A stretch of 64,000 nt of DNA from an uncultured Pelagibacteraceae bacterium (lineage in GTDB: Bacteria; Pseudomonadota; Alphaproteobacteria; Pelagibacterales; Pelagibacteraceae): assembly GCA_902600485.1 (NCBI GenBank), contig CACKJD010000002.1, positions 183,392 to 247,391 of the forward strand, read 5' to 3'. Below are positions 10,277 to 18,949 of this stretch, piece after piece (position 1 is the first letter of the stretch; every line of letters begins with the position of its first letter). A program made the translations under genes and the position numbers. The notes beneath the pieces are model-generated. The model worked only from the letters and a program-made list of their open reading frames with translations, was not told where the DNA came from and searched no databases.

Positions 10277-10279
10277 AAA

Positions 10280-10305
10280 AAGGCCTCCTATTTCTAGGAG
10301 GCCTT
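10280..10305 (-). terminator. Rho-independent terminator at 3' end of amtB
   Basis: Perfect 11-bp inverted repeat AAGGCCTCCTA-TTTC-TAGGAGGCCTT; on the minus strand followed by TTTTTT. May also affect the convergent bcp side. Confidence 0.85.
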
Positions 10306-10339
10306 AATTAAACGTCAAACCACTAAGAGGGAGAGATGC

Positions 10340-11641
10340 CTAATCTCGTATAGCGTAACCTATTACGCCAGTTTCGACGACGTCAGTACCTTTAAGCTCT
10401 GCTTCTTTACTTAATCTAATACCAATTGTGCTCTTCATAAGTGCCCAAACGATATAGGCAACTACAAAAACAAAAACGTTAATTGATATAATACCAAGTA
10501 ACTGAGCTCCAAAAGTTGCATCTGGATTTGTTATCGGCACAGCTAATGTACCCCAAATTCCAGCAAATAAGTGTGCAGGAATTGCACCTACAACATCGTC
10601 AATTTTTAATGCGAATAGCAGTTTAGTACCATAAACAACAATTACACCACCAACAGCACCAATTAAAATTGCTGCGAAAGGTGAAGGTAATAATGGTTCA
10701 GCAGTAATAGCAACTAATCCACCAATACATCCGTTTAACATTTGAATTACATCCGTTTTACCAAAATGCAATCTTGTCATCGTTGCAGCTGCCATTACAC
10801 CACCAGCACCCGCTAAGAATGTATTCATGAAGATTTTTGCTACAGCAATTGCATCTGCACCTGTTCCGATTGCAAGTTGCGAACCTCCGTTAAATCCAAA
10901 CCAACCTAGCCATAAAATAAATACACCAATTGTAATTAATGGAATTGAAGAAGCTGCAAATGGTTTCATTGGAGCCGGTTCACCTTTTTTAGTGAATCTT
11001 CCAAGTCTTGGTCCCAGTAAAAATGCACCAGCAAGAGCAGCTGCACCACCAGTTGAGTGAACTAGAGTTGATCCAGCAAAATCTTGGAAATTAGCAGCAG
11101 CTAACCATCCGCCACCCCATTTCCAACCCATTACGATTGGATAAATAATACCTGATAAAATTGCAGCAAATAGCAAGAATGGCCACAGTTTAATTCTTTC
11201 AGCTAATGTACCAGAAACAATAGATACTGTTGTTGCACAGAATACCATCTGGAAATACCAGTCTGATGCATCTGAGTAACCAGTCTCTATCTTACTTGCA
11301 TCCGACCATGGCAAAAATTTTCCGATATATCCACCTTCTGGAATACCATATGCTAAATTATATCCAAATAACCAAAACATCATTCCGGCAATTGAAAACA
11401 ATCCAATATTTTTTGCACAAATTACTGATACACTTTTTGATGTTACACTTCCTGCTTCTAGCATAGCAAAACCTGCAGCCATAAACATGACCAAGAATCC
11501 ACACACTAAAAAGAGGAAAGTATTAAAAATAAATCCGACTTCAGCGGATACTGTAGTCTCAGCATAACCAACATTGGTCATATTAAGTAAGAACATAATA
11601 CTTACTACTGGTCCTAACAGTTTACATAAAAGTTTTTTCAT
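10340..11641 (-). CDS. amtB: Ammonium transporter
   Basis: Signal peptide plus AMT signatures: LEAGSVTSKSVS, DFAGSTLVHSTGGAAALAGA, GWFGFNGGS, VGAIPAHLFAGIWGTLAV. Confidence 0.96.
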   Translation of the reverse strand: MKKLLCKLLGPVVSIMFLLNMTNVGYAETTVSAEVGFIFNTFLFLVCGFLVMFMAAGFAMLEAGSVTSKSVSVICAKNIGLFSIAGMMFWLFGYNLAYGIPEGGYIGKFLPWSDASKIETGYSDASDWYFQMVFCATTVSIVSGTLAERIKLWPFLLFAAILSGIIYPIVMGWKWGGGWLAAANFQDFAGSTLVHSTGGAAALAGAFLLGPRLGRFTKKGEPAPMKPFAASSIPLITIGVFILWLGWFGFNGGSQLAIGTGADAIAVAKIFMNTFLAGAGGVMAAATMTRLHFGKTDVIQMLNGCIGGLVAITAEPLLPSPFAAILIGAVGGVIVVYGTKLLFALKIDDVVGAIPAHLFAGIWGTLAVPITNPDATFGAQLLGIISINVFVFVVAYIVWALMKSTIGIRLSKEAELKGTDVVETGVIGYAIRD

Positions 11642-11712
11642 TAATCCTCCCTATTAAAAAATTTGTTATAGATTTTTATGATTTAATAACTATTGCTAAA
11701 TGGAATATATAG

Positions 11713-11731
11713 ATATGCATAATTTGCATAT
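11713..11731. promoter_or_regulatory. Palindromic candidate operator upstream of amtB
   Basis: Perfect inverted repeat ATATGCA-TAATT-TGCATAT about 70 bp upstream of the amtB start codon. Confidence 0.45.
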
Positions 11732-11735
11732 AGAA

Positions 11736-11770
11736 ACAGCCTTTATTAACTCTCAATTAATAAAGGCTGT
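11736..11770 (-). terminator. Terminator-like hairpin downstream of hupB
   Basis: Perfect 14-bp stem ACAGCCTTTATTAA-CTCTCAA-TTAATAAAGGCTGT immediately 3' of hupB on the minus strand; weak U-tract. Confidence 0.7.
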
Positions 11771-11783
11771 CTAGAGGAAATAT

Positions 11784-12059
11784 CTATTTATTGAATATTT
11801 CTTTAAGTGCTTTTGCAGGTAAAAATTTTACCTTTTGAGAAGCTGCGATTTGGATTTGTTCTCCAGTTCTTGGATTTCGGCCAATTCTAGCTTTTCTTTT
11901 AGCAACTTTATAAGTACCAAAACCCGCTATTTTTACAGAGTCATCGTTTTTTAATGCATCTAAAATAGTGTTAGTTATGGTATCAAATGTTCGCTCAGCA
12001 TCAGCCTTACTTTGGTTTAAAGAACCAGCTAATTTCGCGACTAGTTGTTTTTTGTTCAT
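11784..12059 (-). CDS. hupB: DNA-binding protein HU
   Basis: MNKKQLVAKLAGSLNQSKADAER...VKIAGFGTYKVAKRKARIGRNPRTGEQIQIAASQKVKFLPAKALKE. Confidence 0.96.
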   Translation of the reverse strand: MNKKQLVAKLAGSLNQSKADAERTFDTITNTILDALKNDDSVKIAGFGTYKVAKRKARIGRNPRTGEQIQIAASQKVKFLPAKALKEIFNK

Positions 12060-12206
12060 TTTAGCTCCGGTATTAGGTTATTTCTATAGTTAACAAAATG
12101 CTTTATAAATCAAGCTTTTTTTTAGTGTTTAATTTGGTTCTTAACACAATATATAGTGTTAAAAAAACGTTGAATTTATTGATTTTTTTTAGGTTTAAAA
12201 AAGCCT

Positions 12207-13316
12207 TTAAAATAAGCCTAAATCTTTAAGATCATTAAAAGTTGCAAAAAACATTAGGGATAACAGTAAAAACATTCCGATTCGAAAAAAACCTTCTTGA
12301 GTTTTTTGTGTTAAAGGTCTTCCTAGAATTTTTTCAATTCCATAAAACATCAAATGACCTCCATCTAAAAGTGGAATTGGAAAAAGATTAATTAAACCTA
12401 AGCTTATAGATATGTAAGCCATCATGCTTAAAAACGGCACTATTCCAAATTCTGCAACTTGTCCTGAAATTTTTGCAATTCTAATTGGTCCACCAAGCTG
12501 TGAACTGTCACCTTTTCCAGTAATAATAGTACCTAAATATTTAAGTGTGGAAGTTGTCACAAAATATACTTCGGTAATAGAATAATAAAAGGCTTTTACA
12601 GGTCCAAGTTTTTGGTGATTGACGGTATCTTTATAAGGTGAAAGTTGAATACCAACCATCCTTTTTTTAATTTTATTTCCTAAGTTGTCCTCGGTCTCCA
12701 CGAAATTAGGTTTTACTTTTACATTTACTTCCTGGTCATACCGTGAAACTTTAAAATCAATAAATTCAGATGTCGATAAAGTTATAAATTTAGATACATC
12801 TAAAATACTCTTTACTTTATTGTTATCGATAGACAATATTACGTCGTTCTTTTTTAATCCAGCTACTTGTGCAGGGCTATCTTTAGTGACCTCACTTATC
12901 ATTGCTGGAGTAAAATCCTTTCCAACAAAAATATTTATCATTAAAAATATAAATATAGCTAATATAAAGTTAGCAAGTGGACCTCCAAAAACAATCCATG
13001 CTCTTTGATATAATGGTTTTAAGGTAAAAAGTTTTTCTCTATCTTTTTCATTATACTTTTTTAAAATTTCATCACGATCTGCTTGAGAAAATACATTTCT
13101 ATCTCCAAAAAATTTTACATAGCCTCCTAAAGGAATCCAGCATACTTTCCAACGAGTACCTGATTTATCGTTCCATCCAAATAATTCTTTACCAAAACCA
13201 ATTGAAAAATCTGTTACACCTACGCCATATCTACGAGCAAAATAATAATGTCCATATTCATGAACAAAAACTACAACGATTATTAATATTATAAAAGGTA
13301 AAACGAATTCAAACAT
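12207..13316 (-). CDS. rseP: RIP/site-2 zinc metalloprotease (RseP)
   Basis: VVVFVHEYGHYYFARRYGV (HExxH), PDZ segment, NLFPIPLLDGGHLMFYGIE. Confidence 0.94.
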   Translation of the reverse strand: MFEFVLPFIILIIVVVFVHEYGHYYFARRYGVGVTDFSIGFGKELFGWNDKSGTRWKVCWIPLGGYVKFFGDRNVFSQADRDEILKKYNEKDREKLFTLKPLYQRAWIVFGGPLANFILAIFIFLMINIFVGKDFTPAMISEVTKDSPAQVAGLKKNDVILSIDNNKVKSILDVSKFITLSTSEFIDFKVSRYDQEVNVKVKPNFVETEDNLGNKIKKRMVGIQLSPYKDTVNHQKLGPVKAFYYSITEVYFVTTSTLKYLGTIITGKGDSSQLGGPIRIAKISGQVAEFGIVPFLSMMAYISISLGLINLFPIPLLDGGHLMFYGIEKILGRPLTQKTQEGFFRIGMFLLLSLMFFATFNDLKDLGLF

Positions 13317-13334
13317 CTTTATATAATAATATAT

Positions 13335-14765
13335 TTACTTTACTTTCCAAGTCAAAACTGGAAGTAATGTTGCCGCTATAAATGACAGAAATAAAAGAGA
13401 TTGTGTTACAAATTCTGGGAAATAGCTAGTATGGAATAAAATGCCAACTAAGATACTTTTTGAAAAATCAGGACTTGGAAATAACAATATACCACCTAAC
13501 AACCCAATTAAAATTGAGATATAAGCTGTTTTTTCACTAAATGATTTTGAGTAAAAACTATAAAATATACTTAAAACCGCCGCACAACAAAACAAGTCAG
13601 CTAGTAAAAATAGATACAAGATACTAAAACCTTTTGAGGCAACATATAAAGCGATAAAAGAAAGGCCTATAATTATATTTCTAGATAATTTTAAGGAATC
13701 TTTATTAGAACTTAAAACTTTTTTTCCATCAACTATTATCAGGCTAGATATAGCATTTATAAGTGTATCTATACTGCTTATAGTCAAAGATATACCAAGC
13801 ACAATGACTATAATAGACAACGTAGGTATTTCTTTATTTAATAATAATGAAAAAAAAGCAAGATCAGGTGTTACATTCAAATTTTTAGATACAGATACTA
13901 ATCCTGTAAAGCCCATCATATATACAATTGGAATTATAATTAAAAAGGAAAATAACAAACTCTTTTTTAAAACATCATTATTTTTTGCAGCATAAACTCT
14001 TTGCCAATTACCTTGGTGAAAAAGATTAGTAGCTGTAACAGCAATAAAGAATGTTAACCCTGCAGTAAAGTTAGGAATATAATTTTTACTTAATAAATTT
14101 GGTTTGTTTTTATTTATAAATTCAAAACTAAATTCGTTTGTATTAAATGAAAATAAATAAGAAAAAGATATTAACAACAATAATGTAAAAACTATAAATT
14201 GAATATTGTCAGTGAATATTGAGGCCCTTAAACCTCCATATAAAGTATATATAAGCGAACTAGAAATAACTATTAAAGCAGTAATCCACAATTTCACTCC
14301 TGAAATATAATTTATCAAAATTGATACAGCTGTAACCTCTGCAATCAAAAAAATAGTCATGTAAAATATAGATAAAATTAAGATCAACTTAAATATATGT
14401 TTTCCAAACCTTAATCTAATAACTTCAATTAAAGTTTTTGCTTTTGGGTAAGAATTTCTTAAAATTTTTCCAATAAAAATAATTGCAAATAAGGGAAATG
14501 CAGTTCCTAATGAATAACCAATAACCGCACCTATCCCACCCCACGTTGCGGCTGATGCAGGACCAAATAAAATCCAAGTGCCCAAAGCTGAGGCTACTAG
14601 GCTACATGTTAATGTGAATGTTCCAACTGATCTATTAGCTACCAAGTAATTGTTTAAACCTTTGAATTTTTTCGAGTAAAAAAAACCAACTAGGACAAAA
14701 GAAAAACTAATTAATAAAATTAGTGTGATAGCAGTTGTTGGATTTAAAATATTTTGTTGTTCCAT
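13335..14765 (-). CDS. thiV: Sodium:solute symporter, likely thiamine-precursor (HMP) transporter ThiV
   Basis: SSS-family transporter (about 13 TM) directly behind a TPP riboswitch; matches the SAR11 thiV arrangement as I recall it from the literature. Confidence 0.8.
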   Translation of the reverse strand: MEQQNILNPTTAITLILLISFSFVLVGFFYSKKFKGLNNYLVANRSVGTFTLTCSLVASALGTWILFGPASAATWGGIGAVIGYSLGTAFPLFAIIFIGKILRNSYPKAKTLIEVIRLRFGKHIFKLILILSIFYMTIFLIAEVTAVSILINYISGVKLWITALIVISSSLIYTLYGGLRASIFTDNIQFIVFTLLLLISFSYLFSFNTNEFSFEFINKNKPNLLSKNYIPNFTAGLTFFIAVTATNLFHQGNWQRVYAAKNNDVLKKSLLFSFLIIIPIVYMMGFTGLVSVSKNLNVTPDLAFFSLLLNKEIPTLSIIVIVLGISLTISSIDTLINAISSLIIVDGKKVLSSNKDSLKLSRNIIIGLSFIALYVASKGFSILYLFLLADLFCCAAVLSIFYSFYSKSFSEKTAYISILIGLLGGILLFPSPDFSKSILVGILFHTSYFPEFVTQSLLFLSFIAATLLPVLTWKVK

Positions 14766-14768
14766 TTA

Positions 14769-14832
14769 TCCCTTTCTGAATTACCGGACAGGTTCAATGG
14801 GTATTTCTCAGCCTTAACAGCACCCCATGAAA
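14769..14832 (-). promoter_or_regulatory. TPP (THI element) riboswitch
   Basis: Reverse strand TCATGGGGTGCTGTTAAGGCTGAGAAATACCCATTGAACCTGTCCGGTAATTCAGAAAGGGAT contains GGGGTGC, GGCTGAGAAATACCC, GAACCTG and GGTAAT conserved TPP-aptamer blocks; ends a few nt before the ATG. Confidence 0.93.
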
Positions 14833-14871
14833 TAAATTTATATAAATATTTTTTGATTGTAAATAATTAAT

Positions 14872-16149
14872 TTAAAATTGATCTTTTTCCGTAGAGCCTT
14901 CCATAGCGGTTGTTGAACTTTTTCCACCACTAATGGTATTTGATACAGCGTCAAAATATGATGTTCCAACCTCTCTTTGATGTTTTACACTAGTGTATCC
15001 GTCTTTTTCTCTAGCAAATTCCTGCTGTTGAATTCTTGAATATGCAGTCATACCTTCTTTTTTATACTTTTCTGCTAATTCAAAAATTGCAATATTTTGT
15101 GTATGAAAGCCCGCAAGTGTAATGAATTGAAATTTATATCCCATCGCACTAATTTTTTGTTGAAAAGTTGCAATTTCAGAGTCTGACAAATGTTTTTTCC
15201 AATTAAAAGATGGTGAACAATTATAAGCTAATAATTTACCCGGAAATTTATTGTGTATTGCGTCAGCAAATTTTTTAGCTTCTTCTAAATTTGGAGTTGC
15301 TGTCTCACACCAAATTAGGTCAGAGTATGGTGCATATGCAAGTCCTCTAGATATTGCCTGATCGATTCCGTGTTTAACATAATAAAATCCTTCTGGTGAT
15401 CTTTCACCAGTTAAAAAGGGTTTGTCGTTTTCATCATGATCATTTGTAATTAATTTTGCTGCATTAGCATCTGTTCTTGCTAAAATTATCAAAGGAACAT
15501 CGGCAATATCAGCAGCTAACCTAGCGGCTTTTAAATTTTTTATCATTGTACTTGTTGGAACCAATACTTTTCCTCCCATATGTCCGCATTTTTTCTCACT
15601 TGCTAGCTGATCCTCAAAATGAACTCCAGCAGCGCCAGCTTTTATAAATTTTTTAGCTAACTCAAAAACATTAAGTGGTCCACCAAATCCAGCTTCGCCA
15701 TCAGCAATTATTGGTAACATATAATCAACTCTATCTTTAGATTTCATTTGACCATCTTTAATTTCCATGTGCTGAATTTGATCAGCTCTCATTAAAGCAT
15801 TATTCATTGACTCTACAAGTTTTGGTGCGCTATCGTATGGATACAATGATTGATCTGGGTACATTTCACCTGCGCTGTTAGCATCTGCTGCTACCTGCCA
15901 TCCACTTAGGTAAATTGCTTTAAGGCCGGCTTTTGCATGTTGGACCGCGTGATTTCCAGACAATGAACCTAATGTATTAACGTAAGGCTCAGAGTTTAAC
16001 AGTCTCCACAATTTTTGAGATTGATGTTTGCACATCGAATACTCTATTTTTATAGATCCTCTTAATCTTTCTACATCTTCTGGGGTATAATCTCTTTTTA
16101 CTCCTGCAAATCTCTTTAGGTCATATGATATTTTAGACTCGGAGCTCAT
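14872..16149 (-). CDS. aceA: Isocitrate lyase
   Basis: [46 protein letters not shown] (KKCGH active site), [12 protein letters not shown]. Confidence 0.97.
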   Translation of the reverse strand: MSSESKISYDLKRFAGVKRDYTPEDVERLRGSIKIEYSMCKHQSQKLWRLLNSEPYVNTLGSLSGNHAVQHAKAGLKAIYLSGWQVAADANSAGEMYPDQSLYPYDSAPKLVESMNNALMRADQIQHMEIKDGQMKSKDRVDYMLPIIADGEAGFGGPLNVFELAKKFIKAGAAGVHFEDQLASEKKCGHMGGKVLVPTSTMIKNLKAARLAADIADVPLIILARTDANAAKLITNDHDENDKPFLTGERSPEGFYYVKHGIDQAISRGLAYAPYSDLIWCETATPNLEEAKKFADAIHNKFPGKLLAYNCSPSFNWKKHLSDSEIATFQQKISAMGYKFQFITLAGFHTQNIAIFELAEKYKKEGMTAYSRIQQQEFAREKDGYTSVKHQREVGTSYFDAVSNTISGGKSSTTAMEGSTEKDQF

Positions 16150-16187
16150 TTTTTCCTTTGAAAAGGTTAATAATTAAGACTTAAAAA

Positions 16188-16352
16188 TTAGTTACTGTTA
16201 TACTCGTTAGTAAACTCATTCATTCCACTTGAGCCCCAATCACAATGATCATCTCTTAAATAAATGCCAGAGTTGCCAGAGTGATTTTGATTCTCATGGT
16301 CAGAATTTAAAGCCTTATTTGCTTGATTTTTTATTTTGTTTTTGCTGTTCAT
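16188..16352 (-). CDS. 54-aa hydrophilic Asn/His-rich small protein, unknown
   Basis: Not in ORF track. MNSKNKIKNQANKALNSDHENQNHSGNSGIYLRDDHCDWGSSGMNEFTNEYNSN; located between aceA and its divergent regulator, oriented with aceA. Confidence 0.5.
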   Translation of the reverse strand: MNSKNKIKNQANKALNSDHENQNHSGNSGIYLRDDHCDWGSSGMNEFTNEYNSN

Positions 16353-16365
16353 GTAAACTTTATAA

Positions 16366-16455
16366 TTTACAAAGTTTACAAAATCTACAAATAAGTTGTT
16401 AATGCTTGTAAAATCAATAAATTTATTGTAAATTATTATTTACAAAATTTACAAA
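16366..16455. promoter_or_regulatory. Two clusters of TTTACAAA-type repeats between aceA-side genes and XRE regulator
   Basis: TTTACAAAG TTTACAAAA TCTACAAAT tandem array at 16366-16392 and TTTACAAAATTTACAAA at 16439-16455, the latter ending 9 bp before the regulator's ATG. Confidence 0.6.
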
Positions 16456-16464
16456 TAGAAAATT

Positions 16465-17892
16465 ATGAGTCAATTAGATGTAAAAATAGGCCCAAAAATC
16501 AAGTCTTTTAGGAGACAATTGGGGCTTCAAGCTAACAAACTAGCTGAGCAACTAGGAATATCACCGAGTTATTTAAATTTAATTGAAAGTGGCAAGAGAA
16601 AAATTGATGGCGATCTTCTTTTAAAGGTTTGTGAAGAACTTAAAATAGAGCTTTCAGACTTAACAAATAAGTCAGATCTAAACTTGGTAAATGATATATC
16701 GGAATTATTGGATGATCAATTATTTGAGGATTTAGATATTCTTGGACCTGAAGTTAAAGATTTAGTAAATACAAATCCTAAGATAGCAAGAGCATTAATT
16801 AAATTAGGTGATAATTACAAACAAAAAGATAATGAAATAATCAATAAAGTTGAAACACTATCTGGCAAAATAATAGACAGTCGTAAAACTTCATTTCCAG
16901 GAGAAGTAATATCAGATTTTCTACAAGATAAACAAAATTATTTTCCAAAACTTGAAGAATTTGCAAATAAAATTTTTGAAAAAGTTCAAGTAAATAATAG
17001 AACTAGATATATTGCACTTTGTGATTTTTTAAATTCTGAATACTCAATTAAAGTTAAAGATGTAATTCCAGAAGAAGATAAACCTTTCTCAAAAATATTT
17101 AATAAAAATAAAAAAGAACTTCTCTTAAGTGACTATAATTCTTTGGAAACTAAAAAATTACACGCTGCAGCTCAAATAGCTCAAGAGGGTGCGGAAGAAG
17201 AAATTAATAGTTACCTATCTGAATTTAAGTTTCCTACTGATGAAGCAAAGAGATTAACAAAAATAGCATTACTAAATTATTGCGGCGCTGCAATATTAAT
17301 GCCTTATAAATTATTTCACTCTGAATGTAAAAAATTGAAATATGATTTAGAATTACTACAAAATACTTTTGCAACTTCTTTTGAGCAAGTAGCGCATAGA
17401 GTTACTTGCTTACAAGATCCAAAATTACCAGGAATACCTTTTCATATGTTACGAGTGGATATAGCAGGAAATATTTCAAAAAGATTTTCTTTATCTGGTA
17501 TTGAAATACCTAGATATGGGGGAGCCTGTCCAAGATGGAACGTCTATTCAGCTTTTACAAGACCAGGAGTAATTCAAGCTGCCGTAAGTAAGATGACTAA
17601 TGGTAAGAAATATGTTTGTATCGCTCGTACAGTTGAAAAAGGTGTTGGAAGATATGGTAAAAAGAAAAGTATGCTGTCTATTGGCCTAGGTTGTGAAGCA
17701 AAATATGCAAAGGACTTTGTATATACAGAAAATTTAAATTTAAATGATAAAAAAACTGAAATACCAATTGGCGTATCTTGTAGAACTTGTGATAGATTAG
17801 ATTGTTCTCAAAGAGCATTTCCTCCTCTTCATAAAAAATTTGATGTAGATATCAATTCGAGAGGAGTTTCTGTTTACGTGACAGATAAATAA
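16465..17892 (+). CDS. XRE-family regulator with IrrE-like and short-chain fatty acyl regulator C-terminal domain (RamB/ScfR-type)
   Basis: N-terminal HTH (LRRQLGLQANKLAEQLGISPSYLNLIESGKR), 475 aa, Cys-rich C-terminus CRTCDRLDCSQRAFPPLHK typical of this family. Confidence 0.85.
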   Translation: MSQLDVKIGPKIKSFRRQLGLQANKLAEQLGISPSYLNLIESGKRKIDGDLLLKVCEELKIELSDLTNKSDLNLVNDISELLDDQLFEDLDILGPEVKDLVNTNPKIARALIKLGDNYKQKDNEIINKVETLSGKIIDSRKTSFPGEVISDFLQDKQNYFPKLEEFANKIFEKVQVNNRTRYIALCDFLNSEYSIKVKDVIPEEDKPFSKIFNKNKKELLLSDYNSLETKKLHAAAQIAQEGAEEEINSYLSEFKFPTDEAKRLTKIALLNYCGAAILMPYKLFHSECKKLKYDLELLQNTFATSFEQVAHRVTCLQDPKLPGIPFHMLRVDIAGNISKRFSLSGIEIPRYGGACPRWNVYSAFTRPGVIQAAVSKMTNGKKYVCIARTVEKGVGRYGKKKSMLSIGLGCEAKYAKDFVYTENLNLNDKKTEIPIGVSCRTCDRLDCSQRAFPPLHKKFDVDINSRGVSVYVTDK

Positions 17893-17893
17893 T

Positions 17894-18949
17894 TTAAAAA
17901 CAAACTAAATGATCAATATAAACCGGTTTTTTTATACCAAATTTTTCATCTATATCATGTTGATGAATATGGTGAGAATGAACGAATACAGGTATTAAAT
18001 TCCCTTTTTCTGTTCTTAAAGTATAAATAAAATTAGTTCCTCTAAATTTTCTGTCTACCACATCAAATTTTAAGTTACTTTTGTCGTCATGAATAAGATC
18101 TTCGGGTTGTAATAATAATTTAACATTAGAACCAATTTCAGTAGGTTTAACAAATTTACCTTCAATAGTACCCAAATCATCATTTTCTAATGTGTTTTTT
18201 CCAGTGACTTTGGCTGGTATTAAAATTCCCCTGTTTAGAAAGTTAACCACACTAACAGAATTTGGATAATGATAGACTTTATAAGGATCATCAAACTGTT
18301 TTAATTTTTCATCTAAAATAACTCCACATTTATTACCTAAATAAAAAGCTTCATAGGAGTCGTGAGTTACTACAATTGTCGTTATTTTTAGATTTTTTAG
18401 AATTTTTTTTAATTGTATTTGTATTTCTTCCTTAAAGCTTTGATCAACGTTTGATAGCGGCTCATCTAAAAGTAATAAGTCTGGTTCAAATACTAGTGAT
18501 CTTGCTAGAGAAACACGTTGAGCTTCACCAGCACTTATTTGATGAGGAAATTTTTTTAAGACATTATTTAGATTTAACAATTTAATTATAAAGTCTGGAA
18601 TGATTTTTTTTGTTTTGTTTTTATTTCTATTTACAGCTATTTGAATATTTTTTTCTACAGTATAGTGAGGAAACAAACAATTATCCTGGAAAGCTAATGA
18701 TATATTCCTATTTTCTGGTTCCACATGATTATCTTTTGAAGATATTAACTGTCCTTTTAAAAAAATTTCACCTTTATTAATTTTTTCAAGCCCTGCTATA
18801 GTTCTTAAAATTGTAGTTTTACCTATGCCAGAAGGTCCTAACAAACAAATTATATCTCCCTCATTTTCTATGGAAAAAGAAACGTTTTTTACTTTTTCAA
18901 TTCCATCTACCGAAAAATTTACGTTTTTTATTTCAAAAATATTTTTCAT
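17894..18949 (-). CDS. fbpC: ABC transporter ATP-binding protein, Fe3+ type
   Basis: Walker A GPSGIGKTT, signature SAGEAQRVSLARSL, Walker B LLLLDEPLSNVD; C-terminal TOBE-like region. Confidence 0.9.
   Translation of the reverse strand: MKNIFEIKNVNFSVDGIEKVKNVSFSIENEGDIICLLGPSGIGKTTILRTIAGLEKINKGEIFLKGQLISSKDNHVEPENRNISLAFQDNCLFPHYTVEKNIQIAVNRNKNKTKKIIPDFIIKLLNLNNVLKKFPHQISAGEAQRVSLARSLVFEPDLLLLDEPLSNVDQSFKEEIQIQLKKILKNLKITTIVVTHDSYEAFYLGNKCGVILDEKLKQFDDPYKVYHYPNSVSVVNFLNRGILIPAKVTGKNTLENDDLGTIEGKFVKPTEIGSNVKLLLQPEDLIHDDKSNLKFDVVDRKFRGTNFIYTLRTEKGNLIPVFVHSHHIHQHDIDEKFGIKKPVYIDHLVCF

Noticed and set aside
10827-11466. 77- and 78-aa ORFs antisense to amtB
   Set aside because: Shadow ORFs of a strongly conserved gene; no start-site support.
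16150-16187. Glycine-riboswitch possibility near aceA
   Set aside because: No tandem aptamer motifs visible; the gap is too short.
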